This document shows positions 51,730 to 61,049 of a stretch of DNA of 64,000 bases, piece after piece. Location: the NCBI GenBank assembly GCA_934131175.1, contig CAKOZD010000001.1, positions 62,001-126,000 of the forward strand. Reading direction: 5' to 3'. The notes beneath the pieces are model-generated. The model was not told the origin of the DNA. It did not search any database and was given only the letters and a program-made list of their open reading frames with translations. Numbering within the stretch: position 1 is the first letter of the stretch; each line of letters opens with the position of its first letter. The position numbers and the translations under genes were made by a program. The DNA is from an uncultured Bacilli bacterium (GTDB lineage: Bacteria > Bacillota_I > Bacilli_A > RF39 > UBA660).

Positions 51730-54222
51730 TTGAATATTTTAAAGAAATTATTCGATCATGAGTATAAAGAGTTAAGAAGATTTAATGGTATTGCAGATAA
51801 AGTTATGGCTTTAGATGAAGAATACTCTAAATTAACTGACACTGAATTACAGAATAAAACAGAAGAATTTAAAGAAAGACTAAATAATGGGGAAACACTA
51901 GAAGATATATTAGTAGAAGCATTTGCAACTGCAAGAGAAGCTGCATTCCGTGTAATTGGAGAAAAACATTACTATGTCCAAATACTTGGAGCTCTAGCAA
52001 TCCATTATGGTAATATAGCAGAAATGAAAACAGGTGAAGGAAAAACTTTAACATCTGTATTACCTGCATATTTAAACGCATTAACAGGAAAAGGAGTTCA
52101 TATAATTACAGTTAATGAATACCTTGCTGGACGTGATGCTGAATGGATGGGTGGAATTCATAGATTCTTAGGATTAACTGTTGGAGTTAATAGAAGAGAT
52201 ATGACTGCAGAAGAAAAACGTGATGCATATAATTGTGATATACTATACTCTACAAATAATGAAATTGGATTTGATTATTTAAGAGATAACATGGTTGTAA
52301 GAAAAGAAGAAAGAGTTCAAAGACCATTAAATTTTGCAATTATTGATGAAGTTGACTCAGTATTAATAGATGAAGCAAGAACACCACTAATTATTTCAGG
52401 TGGAGAAATGGCTAATCAAAATCTATATATTAGTGCTGATAAGTACGCTAAGAGTTTAAAAATAGAAGAAGATTTTATTTATGATGAAAAAACAAAGAGC
52501 GTTAACTTAACTGAACAAGGAGCAGATAAAGCAGAAGAAATGTTCCATATAGATAATTTATATGATGTTGATAATTCAACTTTACTTCACTTTATTAATC
52601 AAGCGCTACGTGCAAACTATGCAATGAAAAATGATGTAGATTATGTTGTACAAGATGGAGAAATAGTAATTGTTGACCAATTTACAGGACGTCTAATGAA
52701 AGGTAGAGCATACTCTGATGGACTTCATCAAGCAATAGAAGCAAAAGAAGGAGTAACTATCAACCAAGAAACAAAGACACTTGCAACAATAACATTCCAA
52801 AACTTATTTAGAATGTATAATAAATTATCTGGTATGACAGGTACTGCAAAAACAGAAGAAGAAGAATTTAGAGATATTTATAACATGTATGTTATAGAGA
52901 TACCAACTAATAAAGATATTGCAAGAATAGATGAAGCAGATTTAGTATATGCAACAAAAGAAGCAAAATATAAAGCAATAATTAACTTCGTTAAAGATAG
53001 ATATGAACATGGACAACCAGTTTTAATAGGAACTATTGCTATCGAAACAAGTGAGTTAATTAGTAGTTTATTAAAACAAGCACATATTCCACATGAAGTA
53101 TTAAATGCAAAGAACCATGAAAGAGAAGCAGAAATTATTTCTAAAATTGGTTTAGGTAAATCAGTAACAATCGCAACTAATATGGCTGGACGTGGTACTG
53201 ATATTAAGTTATCAGATGAAGTAAGAGCATTAGGTGGATTATGCGTTGTTGGTACAGAAAGACATGAATCACGTCGTATAGATAACCAATTACGTGGACG
53301 TTCAGGACGTCAAGGAGACCCTGGATATACTCAATTCTTTGTATCAATGAGAGACGATTTAATGGTAAGATTCGGTTCTGACAGAATTGGTGCGATGATG
53401 GAGAACATGGGAATTGGAGACCAAGCAATCAGAAGTAAAGCATTCACAAGATCAGTTGAACAAGCACAAAAAAGAGTTGAAGGTAACAACTATGATATAA
53501 GAAAGAATTTACTACAATATGATGATGTAATGAATAATCAAAGAGAAATTATCTATGGAAAGAGAAATCAAATCTTAGATAATGAATCAATTCATGAAAT
53601 GGTATTAAGTACATTCAGACATCACGTAGAAGATTTAGTAAAATCACACATGCCACCAGAAAATGAATTAACACAAGAAGATTATAAAGATATCAGAGAA
53701 TTTGTAAATGAAAACTTATTAAAGAATGATTTAGAAGAAAAAGAAGTAAATGGAAAACAACCAGAAGAGTTAATAGACTTTATTTGTAAGAGAGTAATCG
53801 AAGAGTATGAAGATAAGATAAAAGATATTCCAGAAGAAGTAAGTCAGGAATTTGAAAAGGTCATAACTTTACAAGTTGTTGATAACTACTGGATGGAACA
53901 CATTAATACAATGTCACATTTAAGAGAAGGAATTCACTTACGTGGATATGCTCAAGAAGACCCATTAAGAGCATACACAATGGAAGGATTCGACTTATTT
54001 GATTCAATGTTACAAAAGATAGATAAAGATATTTCAATATTCTTACTAAAAGCAGAAATAAGACAAAATATTGAAAGAAAAGAAAATACAAAGAAAATCA
54101 CAACAAATGATTCAGAAGACAAAGTAGAAAAGAAAAAGCCAAAGAAGACTAAAAAAGTAGGAAGAAACGACCCATGTCCATGTGGCTCAGGAAAAAAATA
54201 TAAACAATGTTGTGGTAAATAA
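51730..54222 (+). CDS. secA: Preprotein translocase ATPase SecA
   Basis: An 830-aa motor of Sec export. Walker A is MKTGEGKTL, and DEVDSVLIDEARTPLIISG is the Walker B region. The helicase C-terminal domain has TNMAGRGTDI and RQGDPG, and the C-terminus is the zinc SEC-C domain RNDPCPCGSGKKYKQCCGK. I chose TTG 51730, 9 nt after AAGGAG, because its N-terminus (MNILKKLFD) aligns with other SecAs; ATG 51724 is possible. prfB, which usually follows secA in Firmicutes, is absent. Confidence 0.96.
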   Translation: MNILKKLFDHEYKELRRFNGIADKVMALDEEYSKLTDTELQNKTEEFKERLNNGETLEDILVEAFATAREAAFRVIGEKHYYVQILGALAIHYGNIAEMKTGEGKTLTSVLPAYLNALTGKGVHIITVNEYLAGRDAEWMGGIHRFLGLTVGVNRRDMTAEEKRDAYNCDILYSTNNEIGFDYLRDNMVVRKEERVQRPLNFAIIDEVDSVLIDEARTPLIISGGEMANQNLYISADKYAKSLKIEEDFIYDEKTKSVNLTEQGADKAEEMFHIDNLYDVDNSTLLHFINQALRANYAMKNDVDYVVQDGEIVIVDQFTGRLMKGRAYSDGLHQAIEAKEGVTINQETKTLATITFQNLFRMYNKLSGMTGTAKTEEEEFRDIYNMYVIEIPTNKDIARIDEADLVYATKEAKYKAIINFVKDRYEHGQPVLIGTIAIETSELISSLLKQAHIPHEVLNAKNHEREAEIISKIGLGKSVTIATNMAGRGTDIKLSDEVRALGGLCVVGTERHESRRIDNQLRGRSGRQGDPGYTQFFVSMRDDLMVRFGSDRIGAMMENMGIGDQAIRSKAFTRSVEQAQKRVEGNNYDIRKNLLQYDDVMNNQREIIYGKRNQILDNESIHEMVLSTFRHHVEDLVKSHMPPENELTQEDYKDIREFVNENLLKNDLEEKEVNGKQPEELIDFICKRVIEEYEDKIKDIPEEVSQEFEKVITLQVVDNYWMEHINTMSHLREGIHLRGYAQEDPLRAYTMEGFDLFDSMLQKIDKDISIFLLKAEIRQNIERKENTKKITTNDSEDKVEKKKPKKTKKVGRNDPCPCGSGKKYKQCCGK

Positions 54223-54260
54223 AAAGAACTAAGTATTATTCAAAATACTTAGTCTTTTTT
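54221..54260. terminator. Bidirectional terminator after secA
   Basis: ACTAAGTATT (54228-54237) pairs with AATACTTAGT (54244-54253), flanked by A-run and U-run. It serves secA and the convergent gene at 54259. Confidence 0.8.
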
Positions 54261-55266
54261 ATTCAATTGTAATTATTTTAAATATTTCTTCAATTTCTCC
54301 AGGACGAATTGTTATAGAGATAAGTAAATTAATCTTTCCATTATCATCTATATAAAACTTTTTATTAGTATCGTTTTCATATGTTTTAATATTTTCATCC
54401 TTTAAATAATCATAATCTCTAGCCTCATCAAAACTTGAATAATAACTATTAATAATTTCATTTTTTACTTTTTCATCAAAATCATCTTTATTAATATTTT
54501 TATATTTTAGAATTTCATCTAAATTTACTTTTCTACCTGTTTTTACATTTATTACATAGATATAGTATTTAGGAATAGTAACTGCACATGTTCTATACTT
54601 AGTAGTTAGAACAACAGCAAGCATATCCCCAACTAAATAATGTTTATATTCAAAAATTTCAATTCCTACACAACTATTATGGTCAATACTAAAATCAAAT
54701 ACTTGAGCAGCTTGATCATATACTTTTTTAATATTATCATTAACTTTCTTTGCATAAGAAGAATTTAAATTAATATATGGTGCTTTATAATTATCTATAT
54801 TTCTAATCGTAGAATCATAGTCTGCATAAGTTTTACTTCTTACATTAGGAATATAACTAGCATCATAAATATAATCTTTACTACTATCAATTTTGCTAAC
54901 TTTGAAATTTGCATCATCACCATCATCAGTATCATCATACTTAGTAAGATATTCAAAAGGTGGCTTTCCACTTCTTATTTTTCTATTTTCATTTATATTA
55001 TTATCTATATTAGTAGTATTATTGTTGTTTGAACTATCATCTGTATTTTTACTAGTATCATTAGTATCTTTTTTATCTTTATTAATATTTTCTTTTTTCA
55101 CATTATAAGATTCCTTACTATTACTATCAGTGTTCTTTTTAGAAACATAATTTCTATAACCAGTAAAACATAAAACTTCTACAATTAATATAACTGGAAT
55201 AAGCATAAATAGAATAATAATTTTCTTATTTTTAGATTTTATATCTTTTTTACCATTCTCATCCAT
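54259..55266 (-). CDS. Membrane-anchored DUF3298-like protein
   Basis: 335 aa. A basic N-terminus and one membrane helix (about 16-36) lead to an Asn/Asp/Lys-rich linker (about 40-95) and an extracellular domain. The end resembles DUF3298/RsiV-type domains: a pattern of YKHYLVGDMLAVVLTTKY, YYIYVINVKTGRKVNLDEIL and a final beta-rich RPGEIEEIFKI. No sigma factor lies beside it, so an anti-sigma role is not supported. GAGAGG precedes the ATG. Confidence 0.6.
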   Translation of the reverse strand: MDENGKKDIKSKNKKIIILFMLIPVILIVEVLCFTGYRNYVSKKNTDSNSKESYNVKKENINKDKKDTNDTSKNTDDSSNNNNTTNIDNNINENRKIRSGKPPFEYLTKYDDTDDGDDANFKVSKIDSSKDYIYDASYIPNVRSKTYADYDSTIRNIDNYKAPYINLNSSYAKKVNDNIKKVYDQAAQVFDFSIDHNSCVGIEIFEYKHYLVGDMLAVVLTTKYRTCAVTIPKYYIYVINVKTGRKVNLDEILKYKNINKDDFDEKVKNEIINSYYSSFDEARDYDYLKDENIKTYENDTNKKFYIDDNGKINLLISITIRPGEIEEIFKIITIE

Positions 55267-55344
55267 TTTCTAGCCTCTCTATATTATCATTCTATCATTT
55301 ATAAAAACTATACTCAATATAAAAAAATAAGAAATGTAAACTGC

Positions 55345-56472
55345 TTAGAACATCCTTTCTGGGATATTTCTTTTTATAATATTTATATTTTCAAGTTCAT
55401 CAATAGTAGATGCCATCATAATACTTCCATGACCTTTTAAATTTATATAATATTTTGTTTTATTAAAATCATTATTATAATTATCTTCTATTACATTAAG
55501 TATTTCATCAACTTCTTCAATTGCTCCGCAAGGCATACAATTTTTAGTAAAAGGAGCATCTTTTATATAACAATGAGAATGAATCATAAAATTAATATTT
55601 TTCAATTTACTATATAAAGTGACTTGAATAGGTGAATCAACAGAAGGTTTATAATCTCCACAATAATATAATTTATTATTTTCATAATATACTGGTACAA
55701 AATCATTAATAGTAATAAATTCTTTATTAACATTTCGCCTACTTACAAAAATATATTTGCCATTTCTAAATGAAGGAAATCCCTTTGGACATCTAAAAGA
55801 AGCATTACCAAGAAATCTCTTTGTATCTCTAGTTTGAAACATAGTACTTGCAAAAACATTAGCATATTCCTTTACAACATTTAAAAACTCTTTTTCATAA
55901 GGAACATTAACATTTAAGGTTGATTTATACATGTCTTCTTTAAAGCTATCAAAGTACCAAGCAAGTGCTCCTATACTTTCTTCTGATTTTGTAGTGGCCT
56001 CTCTTGTAATTTTCTTTAATAAAATAAGTCTATTAATCATATTTGTACAACATTTATTTATCTCAAATCCTTCATACCAAACATTTCCTAATGGATCAAA
56101 TAATCTCATATAATATTTATCGTTCCTATTAGAAAACTCAACAGTTAAATTAGATTTTAATTCAAATGCCCTTTCAAGTAAATCTTGAAAACTATATTTA
56201 TTATCAATATTTCTTTTAGAACTAACAAGCATAACTTTATAGTTAACCTCTTTAACGTTTCTTATTTTTAAATAATCATTACTAACATTAGGCCACCATA
56301 TAACAATATCATAGTTTATAACTGATTCTATAATTTTATTTAAATCTTTATAATAACCACCATTATACAAATCAACATTATCTAAATACTTACTAAATTC
56401 ACTAACTATTTTAGACTCTTTACCTCCTCTTTCATCAAAAGTACCTCCAACAAATAAAATTTTATCTTTCAT
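55345..56472 (-). CDS. Two-domain protein with class II aldolase-like C-terminal domain
   Basis: 375 aa, last gene of the coaC-coaB operon. The N-terminal about 170 residues start ILFVGGTFDERGGKESK and look like a Rossmann-type alpha/beta domain of unknown family. From about 195 a class II aldolase/adducin fold is visible: GNASFR (222-227), HSH (298-300) and GHGSIM (347-352) supply the three metal His; the usual Ser-Glu near PSVDSP has Asp. It overlaps coaB by 11 nt with AGGAGA upstream, so is tightly coupled. A role in CoA or pantothenate metabolism is inferred from context only. Confidence 0.65.
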   Translation of the reverse strand: MKDKILFVGGTFDERGGKESKIVSEFSKYLDNVDLYNGGYYKDLNKIIESVINYDIVIWWPNVSNDYLKIRNVKEVNYKVMLVSSKRNIDNKYSFQDLLERAFELKSNLTVEFSNRNDKYYMRLFDPLGNVWYEGFEINKCCTNMINRLILLKKITREATTKSEESIGALAWYFDSFKEDMYKSTLNVNVPYEKEFLNVVKEYANVFASTMFQTRDTKRFLGNASFRCPKGFPSFRNGKYIFVSRRNVNKEFITINDFVPVYYENNKLYYCGDYKPSVDSPIQVTLYSKLKNINFMIHSHCYIKDAPFTKNCMPCGAIEEVDEILNVIEDNYNNDFNKTKYYINLKGHGSIMMASTIDELENINIIKRNIPERMF

Positions 56473-57142
56473 TTTTTATTCTCCTAACTAACTTTTTAGC
56501 TATATCATCTTTTCCTTCTGCATTAATTACATTATTTTCTTCATCAATAATATATCCAATATGTCTACCATTTCTAATATTTTCTAAGTCATTTGCAATA
56601 ACAAGATTACATTTATTTTTAATCATTAAATTTGTCGCAACTTCAATAAGTTTATCCTTAGTAACATTATCCAAAAGTTTAAATCCAACAAGATAAGTAT
56701 TAGGACTTATGTCTTTAATTATAGAAATAATTTTCTTAGTTGGTTTTAATACAATTACTAAATCACTAAGAGATGAAGAAATCTTATTATCAGTCATACT
56801 AAACTCTTCATTATTCTTCAATTTTTCAAGTGTACTAACATAATCTACTTTATAATCAGAAACTGCCATTGAATGAATAAATACGTCTATATCATTATTA
56901 TCTAAAACATTTCTAACTTCTCTTTCTAAGTCATCAACTCCTATAATTCTTTTAATTTTAACTCTGTCATCACTAGGACAAAAAGCTTCTTTTGAGCAAA
57001 TATATGTTATTTCAACACCTTCAATAGTCTTTAAAAACTCATTTGCTATACATAAACCTAATTTACCAGTAGAAGAATTAGTTATCTTTCTTACATTATC
57101 AATTTTTTCACTAGTACCACCAGCAGTAATAACAACTTTCAT
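56462..57142 (-). CDS. coaB: Phosphopantothenate-cysteine ligase (stand-alone CoaB)
   Basis: A 226-aa ligase joining 4'-phosphopantothenate and cysteine. ITAGGTSEKIDNVRKITNSSTGKLG is the CoaB nucleotide/substrate signature, and LVGFKLL and NLVIANDLENI are conserved. In most bacteria CoaB is fused behind CoaC; separate genes are typical of streptococci/enterococci and some other Bacilli. It starts at TAATG shared with coaC. Confidence 0.9.
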   Translation of the reverse strand: MKVVITAGGTSEKIDNVRKITNSSTGKLGLCIANEFLKTIEGVEITYICSKEAFCPSDDRVKIKRIIGVDDLEREVRNVLDNNDIDVFIHSMAVSDYKVDYVSTLEKLKNNEEFSMTDNKISSSLSDLVIVLKPTKKIISIIKDISPNTYLVGFKLLDNVTKDKLIEVATNLMIKNKCNLVIANDLENIRNGRHIGYIIDEENNVINAEGKDDIAKKLVRRIKNER

Positions 57143-57696
57143 TATATTCTCTCCTTTACTAATTTTTTTGTAGATTCAACTATATCTTTAGTACTAGGAA
57201 GTTTTCCATTTCCAATATCTCCACAAGCAAGCATCCCTTTATCTGGTTCAATAAATAAGTAATTATATTCTCTTAGTTTTTTGATATTATCCTGTACAAT
57301 TGGATTTTTATACATATTAGTATTCATTGCAGGAGCAAAAATTACAGGTGCAGTAGTAGCCATTATAGTAGTAGATAGCATATCATCAGCAATCCCATTT
57401 GCTACTTTTCCAATAATATTAGCAGAAGCAGGAACAATTAAGAATAAGTCTGCCATCCTTGCTAAAGATATATGTTTAACATCGACATAACTTTTTTCTT
57501 TAAACATATCAACTACAACTTCGTGTGAAGATAATGTTTCAAGAGTTAATGGAGTTATAAAATTACAAGCATTTTTAGTCATTATTACATATACATTTGC
57601 CCCTTCACTTTTTAAATAACTAACAAGTCCACAAGCTTTATAAGCAGATATTCCTCCAGTAATTCCAATAACAATATTTTTATTTTTAAAATTCAT
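57142..57696 (-). CDS. coaC: Phosphopantothenoylcysteine decarboxylase (stand-alone CoaC)
   Basis: A 184-aa flavoprotein decarboxylating phosphopantothenoylcysteine to phosphopantetheine. VIGITGGISAYKACGL at the N-terminus, active-site His in VKHISLAR, PASANIIGKVANGIADDM, PAMNTNMY, and the catalytic Cys in ACGDIGNGK. I chose the ATG at 57696 because the one at 57702 touches the GGGAG ribosome-binding site. Divergent from the LysR gene. Confidence 0.92.
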   Translation of the reverse strand: MNFKNKNIVIGITGGISAYKACGLVSYLKSEGANVYVIMTKNACNFITPLTLETLSSHEVVVDMFKEKSYVDVKHISLARMADLFLIVPASANIIGKVANGIADDMLSTTIMATTAPVIFAPAMNTNMYKNPIVQDNIKKLREYNYLFIEPDKGMLACGDIGNGKLPSTKDIVESTKKLVKERI

Positions 57697-57784
57697 ATAC
57701 ATCTCCCTTTCAATAAAAGTATATCTATAAAAAATTAATAAGTATAAGATATATATGTTATGATATTAATAAGGAGGACTTATA
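57697..57784. promoter_or_regulatory. Divergent promoter region between coaC and lysR
   Basis: An 88-bp AT-rich spacer between divergent coaC and a LysR-family gene. It contains interrupted GATAT/ATATC-type palindromes. LysR regulators commonly bind such shared spacers, so control of coaC-coaB by this regulator is plausible but not shown. Confidence 0.4.
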
Positions 57785-58665
57785 ATGAATGTAAATTTAG
57801 AATTATATAGAATATTTTATGTAGTAGCTAAAAATAAACACATGACAAGGGCAAGTGAAGAATTACACATATCTCAACCTGCTATTTCTCAATCTATAAA
57901 AAATTAGAAGAACAATTAGGAGGAACTTTATTTTTAAGAAGTAATAAAGGAATGGAATTGACAGAAGAAGGAAAAATGTTTTTTGAATATGTTAAAGGTG
58001 CTTTAGAATTAATAAACAATGCAGAAAATGAATTTACTTCTTTCAAAAGTTTAAGTAAAGGAAAAATAAATATAGGTTGCTCAACTGTATTAACAAAACT
58101 TTTATTATTAGATGTCTTAAAAAATTTTAATAAAGATTATCCTAATATTGAAATATGTATAACTAATGATTTAACAAGTAATCTAATTAGTGACTTAAAG
58201 TTAGGAAAATTAGATTTAGTAATATATAATGAAAGTGATATTTTAGAGAAGAATATCAATAATAAGAAAATCACAAGTCTAAAACAAGGCTTTATTTATA
58301 ATTCAAAAATATATAATGATAATATTAATAATTATAATGATTTAAATAAAATTCCATTAATATTACAAAAAGATAATTCAAATAGTAGAAAATATCTAAA
58401 TAATATAAGTGAGAAAAATAATATTAAATTAAAACCTAAAATAGAAGTAGCAAGTCAAGAACTAGTAGTTGAATTAACTAATTTAGGTTTAGGTATAGGC
58501 TTTTCTTTTATAGATTTAGCAAAACAAAAATATAATGATATAAAAGAGTTAAGTATCAATAAAACAATTCCAAAGATAGATATTTTTCTAGCAACTAATA
58601 AATACATATCATCAACCTTTGCTAGTAAAAAGTTTATAAGCTATTTATATAATGAAATTAAATAG
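57785..58665 (+). pseudogene. LysR-family regulator interrupted by a one-base frameshift
   Basis: A LysR gene in two frames. The first 40 codons from ATG 57785 encode a typical winged helix (LELYRIFYVVAKNKHMTRASEELHISQPAISQSIK) and end at TAG 57905-57907. The next frame continues exactly with KLEEQLGGTLFLRSNKGMELTEEG, then the substrate-binding domain to 58665. Adding one A to the six-A run at 57898-57903 restores a protein of about 293 aa. The rest is intact, so this is a recent mutation, phase variation, or a sequencing error in a homopolymer. AGGAGG precedes the start. Confidence 0.85.
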
Positions 58666-58698
58666 TATGATAAAATATAAACATAGTAGGAGGTTATC

Positions 58699-59346
58699 AT
58701 GAATAAAAAAAGAATAAAAATAATTTTTACTGTATTAGCAACTTTAATATTAATTGTATCGATTAGTTTTAATGTATATAGTATTATTAAGTTAAAAGAA
58801 AATGCTAAAACTATAGAAACCAATAGTAAAACAATAAAAAATATTAAGAAGGAAAATACTAAGTTAAAGAAAAATATTGAAAAGTTAGAAAAAGAACAAG
58901 AAGAAAATATAAATTCTACATCTAGTAATACAGAAAAAACTATTTATAAAGATAAAATATTAGTATTAAATACTTTCTTAAATGACATGAAAAATGATAT
59001 AAAGAATAAGATAAATAATGAAGGATATAAAACTTATATAGAAACATGTGAGGGGCAATTACCAGATAATACAGTAACACATCAATATGAGATGAATTCA
59101 GATGTTATTGATAAAATAGTCACAAAATTAGAAAAAGCAACAAAAGTTGAAAGTGATATTACAGCATCATTCTTTTGTGCTAAATATTCATTAGAAACCT
59201 ATAAAACAAAAAGTGATAGTATTTTCAGTTTATATCAAGCAAATAATGAAAAAATTTTAATAGTAGGTTATAATGACAAAGGATATGCATTTACATTTGA
59301 TGAAGATGTTTCAACATTCATTAAAGATTTATTAAAAAATAGGTAG
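58699..59346 (+). CDS. Membrane-anchored coiled-coil protein, unknown function
   Basis: 215 aa. A short basic N-terminus, one membrane helix (about 8-28), a Lys/Glu coiled coil (about 32-72), a linker and a C-terminal mixed alpha/beta region (about 85-215) with isolated Cys residues (ETCEGQ, FFCAKY). I recognise no family. AGGAGG precedes the ATG. It is 11 nt upstream of the nucleoside phosphorylase gene and probably co-transcribed. Confidence 0.65.
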   Translation: MNKKRIKIIFTVLATLILIVSISFNVYSIIKLKENAKTIETNSKTIKNIKKENTKLKKNIEKLEKEQEENINSTSSNTEKTIYKDKILVLNTFLNDMKNDIKNKINNEGYKTYIETCEGQLPDNTVTHQYEMNSDVIDKIVTKLEKATKVESDITASFFCAKYSLETYKTKSDSIFSLYQANNEKILIVGYNDKGYAFTFDEDVSTFIKDLLKNR

Positions 59347-59357
59347 GTGAGTTATAA

Positions 59358-60131
59358 ATGATACGTTATAGTACAGAAGAAGGTTTTATTAAACCAGAAG
59401 GAATTAGAGATAAGGATGATACTAGAAATACAAAGGTAGCTTTACCAGAAGTTGCAGTTGGAGTATTTTCAATAAAATTAATAGATAGTATTATAGAAAA
59501 ATTTAATGGAGAAAGAGTAGGCTATTTTGGTGGAGCGTCATATCATAGACCAGTATATATTATTAATTATGAAGGAAAAGACATTGTAGTATTTAGTGCT
59601 GGTGTAGGTGGTCCTTTAATTAGTTCAGATATAGAAGAATTAAATTATAATGGAGTAAATAAATTTATAATATTTGGAAACTGTGGAGTATTAGATAATA
59701 GTATAGAAGATTGTTCAATAATAATACCAAACAAAGCTTTTAGAGAAGAAGGAACAAGTTATCATTATCTACCAGATTCAGATAGTATAGTTTTGAGTGA
59801 TGAGTATAAAAAAGATTTTATTGACATATTAAATAAATATGATTTTGACTACAGAGAAGGAGCAACTTGGACAACAGATGCTTTTTATAGAGAAACAAAA
59901 GATAAAATATCTTATTTTAAAGAAAATGGAGCAGTATGTGTAGAAATGGAAGCGTCAGTAATAGCAGCGGTTTGTAAAAGAAAAAATCTTCATTACTTTA
60001 CTTTTTATTATGCAGGAGATAATTTAGATGGAGTAGAGTGGGATAAAAGAAGTTTAAGTCAAGATGATAATTTTGAAAAGAAGACAGAAGTACCGATACT
60101 AGCAATAGAACTAGCTTTAAAAATATCATAA
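59358..60131 (+). CDS. Nucleoside phosphorylase (PNP/UDP family)
   Basis: A 257-aa PNP_UDP_1 protein. FSAGVGGPLISSDIEELNYNGVNKFIIFGNCGVL is the phosphate/ribose-binding region, and VCVEMEASVIAAVCKRK is the ribose-binding Met-Glu motif of uridine/purine phosphorylases. It cleaves nucleosides with phosphate to a base and ribose-1-phosphate. Which base cannot be read; overall form resembles uridine phosphorylase-like proteins. AGGTGAG precedes the ATG. Confidence 0.85.
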   Translation: MIRYSTEEGFIKPEGIRDKDDTRNTKVALPEVAVGVFSIKLIDSIIEKFNGERVGYFGGASYHRPVYIINYEGKDIVVFSAGVGGPLISSDIEELNYNGVNKFIIFGNCGVLDNSIEDCSIIIPNKAFREEGTSYHYLPDSDSIVLSDEYKKDFIDILNKYDFDYREGATWTTDAFYRETKDKISYFKENGAVCVEMEASVIAAVCKRKNLHYFTFYYAGDNLDGVEWDKRSLSQDDNFEKKTEVPILAIELALKIS

Positions 60132-60149
60132 TAAAATGTAAATATAAGT

Positions 60150-60187
60150 AAAAAAGCATATTTAGTTAGACTAATATGCCTTTTTTA
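60150..60187 (+). terminator. Terminator after nucleoside phosphorylase gene
   Basis: GCATATT (60156-60162) pairs with AATATGC (60173-60179), flanked by A and U runs. Confidence 0.65.
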
Positions 60188-60227
60188 TGATAAAATATAC
60201 TACTGTTGAAAAAAGGGGATTGGTAGT

Positions 60228-60959
60228 ATGTTAGAAAAAATTGAAATACCAAAGAAAGATATAGAACTATTAAAAAAAAGATTTTTTGAATTTGGTGGAG
60301 AAAGTTTAATTGTTAAGACTGCTCCTGATAAAGTATATAAAATGTATAAGGATTACATTCCAAGGGATACAGTAGAAAACAAAACAAAGAAAATAGAAAA
60401 AATCAGTGAAATGAACTTAGATTATATAACTGAACCAACAGCAATCTTATATAGTAATGGAGTACCTATTGGTTATGAAATGAAATATGATAAAAATGAT
60501 ACTAATCTTTTACTATCAACACTATCTAAAAAAGAAAAAATAAATGCTTTAAAAAAAATAAAAGACATATTAAAATACTTTGAATCAAAAGGAATAATAT
60601 ATCATGACATAAATCAAGGAAATATTTTAATTAATAAAAATAACGGAAAAATAAAGTTTTGTGATATTGACAATGTAACAATGGAAGATTATCCAGGAGA
60701 CTTATATGACGATTTAATATTATTTTTTAAAGAAACATATGGTGTTATTGATACTAGAGTACATAGTTTTATGCATAATTATCTAACATTATCATATCTT
60801 AATGATATTGATGAATTTTATGATGTAATGGCAATGATTAAAACAAATAGATATCCAAAACATGTTACTAAAAAGAATGAAGAAATTGTAAAATCACTAG
60901 TTGAATCTGATGGAACATATAAAGATAGATATATAATTGATACTATAAAAACTAGATAA
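60228..60959 (+). CDS. Small protein-kinase-like protein
   Basis: 243 aa with a reduced protein-kinase/aminoglycoside-kinase fold. A possible ATP Lys is in KVYKMYK. The catalytic loop is YHDINQGNILI (H126, D127, N132), and the metal motif is CDID (D146 region) instead of DFG. The Gly-rich loop is poor (EFGGESLIVK). It lacks a membrane segment and sensor domain. It could phosphorylate a small molecule or a protein, or be regulatory. GGGG is a weak ribosome-binding site. No clear operon partner. Confidence 0.7.
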   Translation: MLEKIEIPKKDIELLKKRFFEFGGESLIVKTAPDKVYKMYKDYIPRDTVENKTKKIEKISEMNLDYITEPTAILYSNGVPIGYEMKYDKNDTNLLLSTLSKKEKINALKKIKDILKYFESKGIIYHDINQGNILINKNNGKIKFCDIDNVTMEDYPGDLYDDLILFFKETYGVIDTRVHSFMHNYLTLSYLNDIDEFYDVMAMIKTNRYPKHVTKKNEEIVKSLVESDGTYKDRYIIDTIKTR

Positions 60960-61049
60960 ACTTTACATTAATTAACTACCGTTTTTATAACTTTTAGTTT
61001 AACAATTCTATATTTTGATATAATAAGTATATAGAATTGGAGGAATAAT

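Noticed and set aside
54259..55266. Anti-sigma factor (RsiV) assignment
   Set aside because: Only the outer domain is similar; no sigma factor gene is adjacent and the short cytoplasmic part lacks an anti-sigma domain.
57785..57907. Alternative genetic code or recoding to explain the LysR break
   Set aside because: The stop is TAG out of frame and a single inserted A restores the reading. Several genes end in TGA and Trp is TGG, so UGA is a stop here.
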